32,835 nt of DNA from Calditrichota bacterium (GTDB lineage: Bacteria; Calditrichota; Calditrichia; Calditrichales; Calditrichaceae), in assembly GCA_024278755.1 (NCBI GenBank), contig JAJRSO010000010.1, forward strand, positions 1 through 32,835. Direction: 5' to 3'. Within the stretch, counting starts at the first letter, position 1. Every line of letters starts with the position of its first letter. Positions 15,101 through 24,404 of the stretch are shown in pieces. The position numbers and the translations under genes were made by a program. The notes beneath the pieces are model-generated. The model made no database searches. It saw only the letters and a list, made by a program, of their open reading frames with translations, and was not told the DNA's origin.

Positions 15101-16162
15101 TTATTTCACCGCCGCTTCCAGCAGTGAAATCTGTGCTTTGTCCGCATCTAAGCGGGCGCGCACACCGAGGGGCAGAGTCGGCTTATTGGCAATATGCCCG
15201 ATGGAAAACCCCACACAGACAGGGAAATCAAAATCCTTAAACACGTCTTCAATCACCTCCTCCACGCTTAAGCTGGAATTAAACGCCGGTTTATAGCTGG
15301 CCGGTTTGGTGGAATCGAGCCGGTCGAAAAAGACACCGCGGCATTTATCAAATTTCCCGGCCTGTTTCATCTGGTTTAAAATGCGATCCAAATCGTAAGG
15401 CTCTTCGCCCACTTCTTCGAAAAACAGGATGGAATTGTCGCCGCTAAAATCATACGGCGTTCCGATAAGCGCCTGCATCAGAGTTAAATTGCCGCCCCAA
15501 AGCCGGCCTTCGCCCACGCCGCCGCGGAACTTCCATACTTCATTAATAGAACGAGTGTCTGTGTTAAAAGATTCCGCATCTATCAATCCCACCGCCTTTG
15601 GCTTAGTCAGAACATCAAAAAAATATTGTTTGGTGTAATCCGTAAAGGTAGAAACCGCCACCGGCCCGTGAAAGGTGACCAGCCCCGTCTGCCGGTGAAT
15701 GCCATTCAGCAGGGAAGTGATGTCGCTATAGCCAACGAGAATTTTAGGATTCTTTTTAATCAGATTATAATCCAGATGCGGCAGTAACTGAGCGCTGCCG
15801 TAGCCGCCGCGGATGGCGACCAAGGCGTCCACTTCGGGATCGCGAAACATTTCGTGTAAATCAGAAACCCGCTCTTCGACGCTGCCGGCGAGGTAACCCC
15901 GTTTTTTAAAAACATTTTTCCCAATCTTTACCTTAAAGCCCAGATGTTCCATATTTTCTTTGGCTTCCATCAGCGTGCGGTGCGCTTCAAACAGGGGAGA
16001 CGCCGGGGTAACCAGTCCCACGGTTCCACCTTGCGGTAAAGCTTTCGGACGAAGCAGCGGTTTTAATTTGGAAGAAGGATCGGCCTGAAGAGTGGCAGGC
16101 AATAGAGGCAGCAGCGCGGCCGTCAGACCGGATTTAAAAAAGGAGCGTCTTGTCAGCGTCAT
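15101..16162 (-). CDS. LD-carboxypeptidase (peptidase S66), Tat-exported
   Basis: The 353-residue protein belongs to the muramoyltetrapeptide carboxypeptidase family, which removes the terminal D-alanine from tetrapeptides during peptidoglycan recycling. The nucleophile serine is in RGGYGSAQLLP (S123). Other family segments are GYSDITSLLNGIH, GGNLTLMQALIGTPYDF, ILFFEEVGEEPYDLDRIL (catalytic Glu region) and GHIANKPTLPLG (catalytic His region). The N-terminus has a twin-arginine signal, TRRSFFK, followed by a hydrophobic stretch ending near ALLPLLPATLQA, so it should be exported, unlike the cytoplasmic LdcA of Escherichia coli. GAAAGGACAC precedes the ATG at 16162. It is divergent from the FecCD permease gene. 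Some S66 members instead cleave microcin-type adducts (MccF), so the substrate is not certain. Confidence 0.9.
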   Translation of the reverse strand: MTLTRRSFFKSGLTAALLPLLPATLQADPSSKLKPLLRPKALPQGGTVGLVTPASPLFEAHRTLMEAKENMEHLGFKVKIGKNVFKKRGYLAGSVEERVSDLHEMFRDPEVDALVAIRGGYGSAQLLPHLDYNLIKKNPKILVGYSDITSLLNGIHRQTGLVTFHGPVAVSTFTDYTKQYFFDVLTKPKAVGLIDAESFNTDTRSINEVWKFRGGVGEGRLWGGNLTLMQALIGTPYDFSGDNSILFFEEVGEEPYDLDRILNQMKQAGKFDKCRGVFFDRLDSTKPASYKPAFNSSLSVEEVIEDVFKDFDFPVCVGFSIGHIANKPTLPLGVRARLDADKAQISLLEAAVK

Positions 16163-16268
16163 TTGTGTCCTTTCGATATTTTAAAATCGTTGTATTACTT
16201 CTTTGTTTTCTTTAGAAACCATTGGCGTAATTTAAGCGGTTTGCTCAAAGAGTTCAAACGCTAAAAAA

Positions 16269-16297
16269 TTGACATTTTCATTAAACATTTTGATATT
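16269..16297 (+). promoter_or_regulatory. Sigma-70-type promoter for the FecCD permease gene
   Basis: TTGACA at 16269-16274 and GATATT at 16292-16297 are separated by 17 bases. The predicted transcription start is about 23 bases before the ATG at 16327. No regulator box for iron or vitamin B12 was recognised. Confidence 0.6.
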
Positions 16298-16326
16298 CGT
16301 CTCTATCGAAAATAAAAAGAGTAACA

Positions 16327-17289
16327 ATGCGCAAAAAGCTGATCTTAATCCTGTTTTTTATTTCCGCCCTTACAATTCCTCCATTTATCGGAGAAGGGGT
16401 TTTTTCCCTGTGGCCGTCCGGAAATGAACTAAGCCGTTATATTCTGTTTCAGGTGCGTTTGCCGCGTATCTTTTTTGCCTTTGCCGTCGGCGCCGGTCTG
16501 GCGTTGACGGGCGCTGTTTTTCAGGCCTTACTTAAAAATGACCTGGCCACGCCTTACACGCTGGGCGTCTCTTCGGGCGGCGCCCTGGGAGCGGTTTTGG
16601 CCTTAAAAACCGGCCTGGAGTTTCAGCTATTCGGATTTTCAACCGTTACCCTGTTTTCGATGGCAGGCAGTCTGCTAACGCTGATTCTGATCTATCTTAT
16701 CGCCTGGAAGCGGCGTAGCTTTTCCGGCTTTACCCTCATCCTGGCCGGAGTGACCATCAGCCTTACCTTTTCGACTTTCATCCTGTTTGTGCACTATCTG
16801 GCGGATTTCACCGAAACCTACCGTATGGTACGCTGGCTGATGGGCGGGCTGGATGCGGTCGGCTGGCAATTTCCACTTTCTCTTTTTGTGCTGCTAAGCG
16901 GCGCGTTCATCTATTTTTATTTTCATGTGGACGCTTTTAATCTGCTGCTCACCGGCGATGATTTGGCAAAGAGCAAGGGGGTTAATGTGAGGCAATTGCA
17001 AAAGATCAGTTTTTTGCTTGCCTCCGTTTTAATCGGGGCGATTGTTTCCATGGCCGGCCCCATCGGTTTTGTCGGTTTAATTGTGCCGCATGTGCTGCGT
17101 CTGCTGCTCGGTTCCGACCATCGTAAATTGTTGCCGGCCTCGGTGCTTCTCGGGGGCGCTTTTCTTGTCTGGTGCGATACCTTTGCCCGGATGATCCTCT
17201 ATCCCACGGAACTGCCGGTGGGCATTGTCACCTCGCTTTTTGGCGGCCCCTTTTTTATTTTTCTATTGATTCGGAACCAATCCCGATAA
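16327..17289 (+). CDS. FecCD/BtuC-family ABC transporter permease
   Basis: The 320-residue protein has nine or ten membrane helices and FecCD family motifs: RLPRIFFAFAVGAGLALTGA near residue 44, LATPYTLGVSSGGALGA (about 74-90), and GPIGFVGLIVPHVLRLLLG (about 243-261). The last includes the EAA-like loop that contacts the ATPase. The family imports iron-siderophores, heme or cobalamin. No ATPase or binding-protein gene is next to it: the next gene (17332-18213) is convergent and unrelated, so partners must be elsewhere. A sigma-70-type promoter precedes it. The substrate cannot be told. Confidence 0.9.
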   Translation: MRKKLILILFFISALTIPPFIGEGVFSLWPSGNELSRYILFQVRLPRIFFAFAVGAGLALTGAVFQALLKNDLATPYTLGVSSGGALGAVLALKTGLEFQLFGFSTVTLFSMAGSLLTLILIYLIAWKRRSFSGFTLILAGVTISLTFSTFILFVHYLADFTETYRMVRWLMGGLDAVGWQFPLSLFVLLSGAFIYFYFHVDAFNLLLTGDDLAKSKGVNVRQLQKISFLLASVLIGAIVSMAGPIGFVGLIVPHVLRLLLGSDHRKLLPASVLLGGAFLVWCDTFARMILYPTELPVGIVTSLFGGPFFIFLLIRNQSR

Positions 17290-17331
17290 GACCTTCCGAA
17301 TATTTAAAAACCTGGGATAATACTGCCGCTG

Positions 17332-18213
17332 TCATTTACGGCAAAAATTAAAACGGTAGTCCTCTCCGTCGGCGTCCTCCAGATAATAGAGCCGGCAGCG
17401 TGTCTTATCGGACGGACGTTTGTCAAAATGCAGAAGATATTCAATCCCTGCCGGAGAATCACTGACCATATAAATTTCCGCTTTGGTAAAAGGATAATCG
17501 TAACGAGCGGAAATCTTGCGGGCGGCACGCAGGAGCTGTTTATCGGAGATGGAATCGGGCACGGCGGTATAAATGGAAACCGTCTTGTTTTTCTCCCGCA
17601 GCGAAATCAGAACGCCGTACTTCAGAATAGGCAGCGGAACTTTTGCCAAACCAATTGCCGGCAGCCTTAGGCGTAAAAAAAGTTCTTCCGTTTGCGGACG
17701 CATTACCCGGATTTCCAATGCTCCGTGATAAACTTTTTGCTGGTACGCTTGGCCAATTTTCCGAGCCTCTTGACGGGCGTCTTTTTGTGAGGAATATAAA
17801 TTTGGCCGCAGGGTCAGATAGATGGTTTTGTACAAATCGGTTTTATCAAAAAACATTTTAGCGTCAAAAGCAGGCAGGATACTGTCGGTGAAAGCCGACG
17901 CCATGCGGGTTAAGCTTAAGGTACGCGGGCCGGCCAGGTCGCTGCGTAACCAGCCTTTTCCCCCTTCGTCCGTAATAATTTGATACCAGCCGTTTTTGTT
18001 TTTTATAACCCGTACTTCGTCTCCGTCTTCGAGAACGCCGGTTTTTAATGACCGTGACGAAGGCTGGCCGCGCATATTGACCCGCTCTTTAATGACGTAC
18101 AGCGGCGGAAAGATGCCGGCTGTCGGCATGGGTGCCGTCTCCTTTTTTACCGTGGAAGGAGTGCAGGACAGAAATAAAAGAATTAAAACAGAGGCTGTTA
18201 GAAAACGCCGCAT
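17332..18213 (-). CDS. SH3-domain lipoprotein
   Basis: The 293-residue protein starts with a lipoprotein signal (MRRFLTASVLILLFLSC), so it should be lipid-anchored at Cys17. A bacterial SH3 domain follows (about 38-95): VIKERVNMRGQPSSRSLKTG, then GDEVRVIKNKNGWYQI and GWLRSDLAG. Such domains bind cell-wall peptides or proteins. The remaining 200 residues are not recognised; they contain alternating hydrophobic and charged stretches and end CRLYYLEDADGEDYRFNFCR. AAGGAG lies before the ATG at 18213. It is convergent with the permease gene with a 42-base gap, and stands alone. A cell-envelope role is inferred. Confidence 0.8.
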   Translation of the reverse strand: MRRFLTASVLILLFLSCTPSTVKKETAPMPTAGIFPPLYVIKERVNMRGQPSSRSLKTGVLEDGDEVRVIKNKNGWYQIITDEGGKGWLRSDLAGPRTLSLTRMASAFTDSILPAFDAKMFFDKTDLYKTIYLTLRPNLYSSQKDARQEARKIGQAYQQKVYHGALEIRVMRPQTEELFLRLRLPAIGLAKVPLPILKYGVLISLREKNKTVSIYTAVPDSISDKQLLRAARKISARYDYPFTKAEIYMVSDSPAGIEYLLHFDKRPSDKTRCRLYYLEDADGEDYRFNFCRK

Positions 18214-18388
18214 ATAAGCTCCTTACAATTGGATTTTCCGGATTGTGCCGCAGTTTTTTCCGCGACAATGTTTAAAGATACACTGTTTTAAAAGGCCTCA
18301 AAGTTAATCAAAACAGACCCGAATACAAAATCGACTTATTGTTCGAATAGATCTTACTTTTCTTCTATAGAACGACTGCTACATTGTG

Positions 18389-18412
18389 TCATTCCCACGA
18401 AGGCGGGAATCC
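18389..18412. repeat. REP-like short hairpin
   Basis: ATTCCC (18391-18396) and GGGAAT (18405-18410) form a stem around ACGAAGGC, within TCATTCCCACGAAGGCGGGA. This is the common REP-like intergenic palindrome type seen in many genomes. A smaller imperfect hairpin, GTAATCCGGCGGATTGC, lies at 18504-18520 in the same gap. Nothing else was recognised in the 335 bases between the lipoprotein and the large outer-membrane protein gene, apart from the terminator. Confidence 0.6.
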
Positions 18413-18420
18413 AACACATA

Positions 18421-18460
18421 AAAAGTCATTCCCGATAAACTCATTCGGGAAGTACTTTTT
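18421..18460 (-). terminator. Rho-independent terminator of the NHL/outer-membrane operon
   Basis: On the minus strand AAAAAGTACTTCCCGA pairs with TCGGGAATGACTTTTT around an ATGAGTTTA loop, ending in a run of T. It lies about 90 bases after the stop of the 1180-residue outer-membrane protein gene. The stem has a one-base bulge. Confidence 0.6.
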
Positions 18461-18548
18461 GCAACAGACTCTGCCTTCCGGAAGGATTGATGCTGGGTTT
18501 TCCGTAATCCGGCGGATTGCATTACACATAATAGTTAATGCGAGGCGC

Positions 18549-21500
18549 TTAGAAAAAAGCCCGGATTTCGGCCTGGCCGGAATGAATCACCCGTTCGAAG
18601 CCCGCTTCGTTTCGGCCGTTATAAAAAATACTAAAAACAATATTTTTTGCCAGCGTATATTCAAACCGCGCCTGCCATGTTTGCGAAAGGCCTTCTTTTT
18701 TGCCGTGAGCCATTTCGTAGGGAACGCTGCGTGTTAACGGATTTGTTACCACCTGCACCGATTGCAACTGATATTCCGCCGAAGCTCTTCCGCTGCCCGG
18801 CAAAGCATAATTTAGACGTGATTTAAGCAGACCGTACCACAGTTTTAACGGATAGGAAGCAGAACGGTTGTCTTCGCTGCCCAGTTCGCTTTCCAGACCG
18901 ATTTCCCAACGGCTGTGCGGACGCCAGGAAAAATTCTGCTGCAGGTACCAGCCTAAAATATCCCGGCTGCGCAGCGGATTGGCCGCGCTGGAGCGCAGGA
19001 TGGTGCGGTTACGCAATTCCGTTTGTCCTTTTAACCAATTATTTAAACGCCACGATGCGCGCAGACCGGTTTCCTGTGAACGGCGCGTTTCATTTTCTCC
19101 GCTTAATAAAAACTGGCTGCTGGCGCTGCTACGGTAGCGGTAGCGCAGACGAAACGAAAGTTTACGGTTACGACGCATAACATATAAATCCTGGTTCAGT
19201 TGTGTGGAGCCGCGAACGGTGTTTTTCCCCTGAAATTGCGAAAGATCCAGCAGGTACACCGGCAGCAGGTCGCTCGCTTTTGTCTCTTCTTCCACGCGGA
19301 AATAGGTTTCGGAACTGATTTTAGTGAGAATGCGGGCAAAGGTATTTTTTGGGTTTTTCCGGTAGCGCGCCGCATCCAGTTTAAGCCGGAAAGCAGCCTG
19401 TACCGTGGTTACCGGTTCAAATTTTCCGGAAGGCAAAATAAAAAGCAGGTACTCGCCGTCCGGATCCGGGACATATTCCTGCAAATCTTCATCGAACCGC
19501 AAATTTCCCCGACCCTGACCGGCGTTAAAATAAATCTTTTCTTTTAAGGCTGTCTGCTCCGAAGAGATTCGGTACTGCATCGAAGCGGAGATAGCTTTTT
19601 TGTAAGCGGAATGGGACAGATTAATTTCCGCCAGATCGGTTGTGCGATCCTGCCACACCGTATCCTGAAGCGAAGCATCCGTATAAAACAGTTTTAGCGT
19701 ATCCACCTGAACGGTTTCGAACTCTGCACTGAAATCTTTCTGACGGCGTACCAACTGCACATCGGCAGAGGTGTTTTTTACATTTACCAGTTTAAGGGAA
19801 ATTCGCTGTGTGGTGGTAACCGATTGCGGCAACAGTTTATCGGCCCGCTTGTAATCGTAAACAGAATCAAAACGCCGGCCGAACTGATAAAATCCCTGCA
19901 TGTGTTTCCACCGGTATAAATTCAGTTTTGTGCCGAAGTCTTTAAATTCGAAACCGGTAATTAAACCCTTCCGGTTGTTCCGGCGCTGTTCGGCTTTAAA
20001 CGTAAATTGCGGATCGAATTTCCAAAAAGCCCGATTGGCCTCAAGCTTCCAACGCTTCCAGGTGTTTGCAGATTCCAATGCGTCCGAGCGGCTGTCAATA
20101 AATTCATATCCGGCGCTAAGATTACTGCCGGGGCGCTGATAGGCGGCTTCCCCTTCAAAGCGCTGCGCGTCGAAACCGATACGCTGCAAATGCCCGGTAT
20201 TGCCGCTGAAACGCAGGCTTTTAACAGGCTGCCAGGCCATTTTTGTCTGGTAACTCTTTTCTTCCTGTTCGTTTTGCTCTGTTCCCGGAATATTCCAGAA
20301 GCGCTGAAAATCCGCTTTACGGAAACGATCGGCCGAGCGAAAAGTGTTTTCGATATAGCGCGCGTCGGCCTGTATCGAAAAACGGCCCAGCTGTACGGAC
20401 TGTATTTTTAGATTCGCTTTTTCAAATTTTGCTTTTAACTGAACGGCGCTGCCTGTATTATCCGTATCATCCCTGGATGAAAGAATATTATGGTCCTGTC
20501 GGGAAAGGGCATATTCAAATGAAACGGATGCGGTTGTTCCGGATTTCCAGTCGATTCGCATATCGGCCAAATCGTGGCGGGAAGGCAGGGCCAGCAGGCG
20601 TACCGGTAAATAGCGTCCCGTCTTTGGGCCTGTCCAACTGTAAACACCAAGCCGGTCACGGGAATAATCACCGTTTCCGTCGCCCACATCGGAAAAGACC
20701 ACCGTGTAATCGCCGGCATTCTTTCCGCGGTATTTAAAATAAGAATAGGACGCGTCTTGCCAGAGCGTATCGCGCTTTATATAGCTCCCGCTAAAATCGG
20801 ATAAATAAGTTTCTCCCGGAACAAAGGCCTGCAACGGATCGTCGCCGGCGGCGCGCAAAATTGCTTTTTCTTCCGCATTCACACCGCTGCCCTCGTCCAG
20901 TACCTGCCGCGGGTCGTCTGTTTCGCGATAAGCCTGAAAACGAAAATTAAGTTTGCCGTTGTACCAGCCGCTGTTTAGCGCCGAGCTGTACACATTGCGG
21001 TTATATTTCTGTACCGCGGGATAATATTCAAAATCCACTTCGATACGCGATTCGCTGGTTATCAGGCGCCGGCTTGTAAAACGAATCTGCCCGTTTCCAT
21101 ATTCGATGATATAGTCGCTGCTTTCGCCGCGCACCATTTTTTCCCCGTTGATCCAAATCCGTTCCGTGCCTGCCAAAACGATAATGTCTTTTTCACCGTT
21201 TTTGCCGATTAGCTGATAGGGCCCCTGCCGGCCTTCCTGACCCAAAAAGGAAAGATGATTAAAAAAACCGCGGGTCGTAGCGATAACGGCGTTTAACTGT
21301 TGCTGTTTGTACGAGCCGGTCAGCGTAAGTCCCTGCAATTTACGCGATACCGCCGCGAAAGCTGAGTTTTTATATTGCAAATTAAAATCGCCCACGGTAC
21401 CCTGTACATAAGGGCTTTTAAATTTTACAAAAACCTTATCCACTTCGTGCAGGGTTTGTGTATTACCCTCCGGCTGAATGGGTGTGGATTCATCGGTTAA

Positions 21501-22091
21501 GGCGGCGATTACTTCCATATCTTCGGTAAGTTTTCCGGATAATTCTACGTTGAGTCCGGAGTTGAGAGAAAAATCGCGGTTGGTGCCAATTTGCACGCCG
21601 CGCATGATGCTACCGCTGGTTTGCAGTCCGCTGTGTAAATTAACAAACGGGTTTTCAAACTTCACACGGCGGATTTTCACCCGGGGGAGGCTGTCTCGGG
21701 AGGATGTATCCGCCACATTTTCGGCCGCGTAGAGTGTGTAGCTTGCTTTTAAATTGAATGGCAAACGTCGGTAACGGATACGCAGGGTGTCGCCCCTTTG
21801 CAACGAAAAGAACCGGATATGGCCGTTATCTTCAATAAGATAATCAATCTCTTTTTGCAGTGGATGCCTGTTTTTAAAAACCCGAAGAGACTGGGGTTTT
21901 AAGATATGGTTTCCCGGAGGCGTAAAAACAAATCCGGTGGCAGGAACGGTTATCAGAGTGTCGGTCTGCCAGCGGTAGGGATGCAGATAGGTTTGTGCGT
22001 ATAATTCAGAAGGAATAAGAAACGCAAATAACAGCGCACTTATAAAAAAAAAATGCGAAAGAGAGGATATTTTTTTTAGCTTAACTGTCAT
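18549..22091 (-). CDS. Large outer-membrane beta-barrel protein, uncharacterised family
   Basis: The 1180-residue protein has a signal peptide (hydrophobic stretch then SELYAQ, cut near residue 33). The rest is mostly alternating polar/aromatic strands typical of a large beta barrel, ending in FF. The segment from about 160 to 240 contains GSIMRGVQIGTNRDFSLNSG, ALTDESTPIQPEGNTQTL and EVDKVFVKF, patterns I associate with an uncharacterised outer-membrane family of FCB-group bacteria. No TonB box or plug domain was seen. The upstream NHL-repeat gene ends 54 bases before it, so they probably form an operon; a terminator lies about 90 bases after the stop. Assembly or surface attachment of extracellular material is possible, but no function can be assigned. 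Confidence 0.75.
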   Translation of the reverse strand: MTVKLKKISSLSHFFFISALLFAFLIPSELYAQTYLHPYRWQTDTLITVPATGFVFTPPGNHILKPQSLRVFKNRHPLQKEIDYLIEDNGHIRFFSLQRGDTLRIRYRRLPFNLKASYTLYAAENVADTSSRDSLPRVKIRRVKFENPFVNLHSGLQTSGSIMRGVQIGTNRDFSLNSGLNVELSGKLTEDMEVIAALTDESTPIQPEGNTQTLHEVDKVFVKFKSPYVQGTVGDFNLQYKNSAFAAVSRKLQGLTLTGSYKQQQLNAVIATTRGFFNHLSFLGQEGRQGPYQLIGKNGEKDIIVLAGTERIWINGEKMVRGESSDYIIEYGNGQIRFTSRRLITSESRIEVDFEYYPAVQKYNRNVYSSALNSGWYNGKLNFRFQAYRETDDPRQVLDEGSGVNAEEKAILRAAGDDPLQAFVPGETYLSDFSGSYIKRDTLWQDASYSYFKYRGKNAGDYTVVFSDVGDGNGDYSRDRLGVYSWTGPKTGRYLPVRLLALPSRHDLADMRIDWKSGTTASVSFEYALSRQDHNILSSRDDTDNTGSAVQLKAKFEKANLKIQSVQLGRFSIQADARYIENTFRSADRFRKADFQRFWNIPGTEQNEQEEKSYQTKMAWQPVKSLRFSGNTGHLQRIGFDAQRFEGEAAYQRPGSNLSAGYEFIDSRSDALESANTWKRWKLEANRAFWKFDPQFTFKAEQRRNNRKGLITGFEFKDFGTKLNLYRWKHMQGFYQFGRRFDSVYDYKRADKLLPQSVTTTQRISLKLVNVKNTSADVQLVRRQKDFSAEFETVQVDTLKLFYTDASLQDTVWQDRTTDLAEINLSHSAYKKAISASMQYRISSEQTALKEKIYFNAGQGRGNLRFDEDLQEYVPDPDGEYLLFILPSGKFEPVTTVQAAFRLKLDAARYRKNPKNTFARILTKISSETYFRVEEETKASDLLPVYLLDLSQFQGKNTVRGSTQLNQDLYVMRRNRKLSFRLRYRYRSSASSQFLLSGENETRRSQETGLRASWRLNNWLKGQTELRNRTILRSSAANPLRSRDILGWYLQQNFSWRPHSRWEIGLESELGSEDNRSASYPLKLWYGLLKSRLNYALPGSGRASAEYQLQSVQVVTNPLTRSVPYEMAHGKKEGLSQTWQARFEYTLAKNIVFSIFYNGRNEAGFERVIHSGQAEIRAFF

Positions 22092-22145
22092 TGAATCAAA
22101 GTTAATTGGTTGTTCAAACGATTTATAAAATCGTTATCTGCCAAA

Positions 22146-23027
22146 TTACCGCAGGTATCCGATAATAACCTGATCGCCATCTATCAGGTAGAGAAGGGTG
22201 GTGTTTACCGTTTTTAATACCGCTGCGTCTCTTAAACGTTTCAGCGGTTTTCCGGTTTCTAAACGAATTACGGCAATGTCAGAAAAATCGGAATTAATCA
22301 AAAACAACCGGTTTGCTTCCGAATCGCTAAGTAAAACAGAACCGTCATCCAAAACGCAGAGTCCGGCCGGATGGATAAACTGCGGGTCGGTGATCCGGCG
22401 AATAAAATTCCCGAAAAAATCGTATACAAAAACCGCTTTGGCGCCGGCGTCGGATACGAGTAAAAAACGGTTGCCCGTAATATCCAGTTGCTGGGGTTCC
22501 TGTAATTCCCCCTCTCCTGATTCGTAGGTTCCGAAACTGCGTTCTTTCTCGCTACGGCGGTTTATTTTTATAATTTTATTTTCACCGTGATCGAGAAGAA
22601 ACAGATCATTGTTCGAATTGAGCGCACAGCTTAGTACTTCTTCGAACTGCACATCGGGATTATCGGCTTCGTTACTGGTTAAACCGGAAATAAAATTCAG
22701 CCGCCGGTCGTATCGCTGCACACGGCGGTTGTTATAGTCGGAAATATAAATATTGATCAAGGATCGCATCCAAATATCGGTGGGATTATCAAACTGTTCG
22801 GCCTCAAAGCCAAAACCGCCAATAGTGCGCAGAAACTGTCCACGTTTATTAAAAACCTGTATTCGGTTATTGCCGGAATCTACCACAAAAAGCTTGCCGT
22901 CTACCGAAATCGTAATTGCCTGCGGATGGCTAAAAGGTTTTCCCTGACCATCGATTCGGCCCGTTTCGATAAAGGTACGGGCAAAGAGCAGGTTACAAAA
23001 TAAAAGAATCAGCAGGATACTTTTCAT
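22146..23027 (-). CDS. Exported NHL-repeat beta-propeller protein
   Basis: The 293-residue protein has a short signal peptide (MKSILLILLFCNLLFA). At least four NHL-type repeats of 40-45 residues follow, for example HPQAITISVDGKLFVVDSGN then RIQVFNKRGQFLRTIGG, and NPTDIWMRSLINIYISDYNN then RRVQRYD. This gives a five- or six-bladed propeller that would act in the periplasm or at the outer membrane. The gene lies directly before the large outer-membrane protein gene in the same direction. A binding partner for that protein is the simplest guess. The ribosome site is weak. Confidence 0.8.
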   Translation of the reverse strand: MKSILLILLFCNLLFARTFIETGRIDGQGKPFSHPQAITISVDGKLFVVDSGNNRIQVFNKRGQFLRTIGGFGFEAEQFDNPTDIWMRSLINIYISDYNNRRVQRYDRRLNFISGLTSNEADNPDVQFEEVLSCALNSNNDLFLLDHGENKIIKINRRSEKERSFGTYESGEGELQEPQQLDITGNRFLLVSDAGAKAVFVYDFFGNFIRRITDPQFIHPAGLCVLDDGSVLLSDSEANRLFLINSDFSDIAVIRLETGKPLKRLRDAAVLKTVNTTLLYLIDGDQVIIGYLR

Positions 23028-23085
23028 CTAAAGAATGTAACGGTTATGCCGATCTAATTCAAGGCCTGAAAAAGTCCGCCAATAT

Positions 23086-23114
23086 TTGACAAATAAGGAA
23101 ATAATGTATAAACT
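23086..23114 (+). promoter_or_regulatory. Promoter for the small outer-membrane protein gene
   Basis: TTGACA (23086-23091) is followed by TAAACT (23109-23114) at 17 bases, or TATAAA (23107-23112) at 15 bases. The untranslated leader would be about 85 bases and ends with an AGGAG ribosome site. Confidence 0.55.
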
Positions 23115-23204
23115 CGATGTGTTATTCGTCATAGGGATTCAGGTTTTTTATTTATACACTTAACAGATATTTATTAATCACATAACCAATACAAGGAGAA
23201 CTTT

Positions 23205-23744
23205 ATGAAGAAGTTCGTTATATTTGCCGTGGCAGTATTTGCCTTAACTGTTTCACCCGTTGCAGCCCAGGAATTTGGTCTGTTTTCGGTTAACCCGAGC
23301 GCTTCCATTGTTTTGCCGGAAAACCATAATATGGGGTTTGGCATCAATGTATCCGCCAATGTTGGCGAAGTAATGGAAGGCCTTTCAATCTATCCGACGG
23401 TTGGTTACTGGACCGCCAGTTGGGAAAACTATGATAACAGCTCTACCAGTAATATTTCTCTAGGGGCAGATGTCCATTATTCAATGGATGCATTTCCGAA
23501 AGGTATGTATGTGGGTGCAGGGCTAAGTTATAATATGCTGACCTGGGAGTATGATTATGTTGATCCCTGGACCGGACAAAATAGAACCTGGTCGTTTGAC
23601 GACAGTAATTTTGGCTCTTCCGCTTTCGTCGGTTATGCTTTTACAATGGGTAATTTTGGACTTTTTGCGGAAGCGCGTTACAACATCATTAATAACTTTA
23701 ACAACCTTCAGTTTACCATTGGCGTTCCATTTAGCCTTAAATAA
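23205..23744 (+). CDS. Small outer-membrane beta-barrel protein
   Basis: The 179-residue protein has a standard signal peptide (MKKFVIFAVAVFALTVSPVAAQ, cut after VAA). The mature part, about 157 residues, has eight alternating strands, for example MGFGINVSANVG, SIYPTVGYWTASW, GMYVGAGLSYNML and FGLFAEARYNI. This is the size and pattern of OmpA/OmpW-like eight-stranded barrels, though the exact family is not recognised. The last residues, LQFTIGVPFSLK, lack a terminal aromatic residue. CAAGGAGAA lies just before the ATG. It has its own promoter and terminator, so it is a single-gene unit and probably well expressed. Confidence 0.8.
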   Translation: MKKFVIFAVAVFALTVSPVAAQEFGLFSVNPSASIVLPENHNMGFGINVSANVGEVMEGLSIYPTVGYWTASWENYDNSSTSNISLGADVHYSMDAFPKGMYVGAGLSYNMLTWEYDYVDPWTGQNRTWSFDDSNFGSSAFVGYAFTMGNFGLFAEARYNIINNFNNLQFTIGVPFSLK

Positions 23745-23770
23745 TCAGTACGTTGTAAATGTAAATTTTA

Positions 23771-23804
23771 AAGGGTTGTCCTGCACAGGGCAGCCCTTTT
23801 TTTT
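23771..23804 (+). terminator. Rho-independent terminator
   Basis: AAGGGTTGTCCT and AGGGCAGCCCTT form a 12-pair stem (two G-T pairs) around GCAC, followed by eight T. It lies 27 bases after the stop of the small outer-membrane protein. Confidence 0.9.
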
Positions 23805-23914
23805 CTTCCGGGAAACCACCCGCTTTTAATCGCCCGGCCGGGTTGTGTCCATTTACGATTAACAGCCCGTGTAAAAAAAGGTACTATGTCGTTTTGTACG
23901 GGTAGTTTAAAAAA

Positions 23915-23994
23915 AGCCGCAGATGAACACGGATGTTCGCCTATTAAATATATTGATTTTTTTTGTTAAATTTATTCGCGTTCATTCGCGGCTA
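23915..23994. repeat. Imperfect inverted repeat in a gene-free region
   Basis: AGCCGCAGATGAACACGGAT (23915-23934) pairs imperfectly with TTCGCGTTCATTCGCGGCT (about 23976-23994). The whole stretch 23805-24356 (about 550 bases) holds no convincing gene or RNA. This repeat is the only clear structure in it. Confidence 0.5.
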
Positions 23995-24356
23995 AGAATT
24001 TTTTATTTTTTAAGCGCGCAACGCACAACGTATTGCCAGATAAAACTAAAACAGAACAAATAGAATTGCTCGGTTTTTCTCCTGCCATTTCGGTCTGTCC
24101 GTCTCTGGCGTGATGGTAATCTGTGGCTTTTCTTTTTTGTATTTCTTCTTACCCACACGGATCGACATAGCGCAACAAAAATTAAATCCTAATCTGAGCC
24201 GTCAGGCGATGGTTGAAATTTAATTGGGTTGAAAATCTCGGAAAGCTTCAGGATAGCGGGAAAGGCGGGTTTAAAGTAGTCGATTAAGGATGTCGAAAGC
24301 CGTATTCGTCAGTTGGCGCCAGAGGTAGGATAATAAGGAAGCGCGTGGCTTTGAGC

Positions 24357-24386
24357 AAAAAAAAGCCCGGCATTTGCCAGGCTTTA
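24357..24386 (-). terminator. Terminator of the rplU-rpmA operon
   Basis: On the minus strand AAAGCCTGGC pairs with GCCGGGCTTT around AAAT, followed by a run of T. It lies about 20 bases after the L27 stop codon. Confidence 0.9.
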
Positions 24387-24404
24387 AATTAAAATGACTT
24401 CTTT

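Noticed and set aside
18868-20737. Several plus-strand open frames of 65-164 residues opposite the large outer-membrane protein gene
   Set aside because: They are antisense shadows: no ribosome sites, unusual composition, and the minus-strand gene is continuous with signal peptide and strand pattern.
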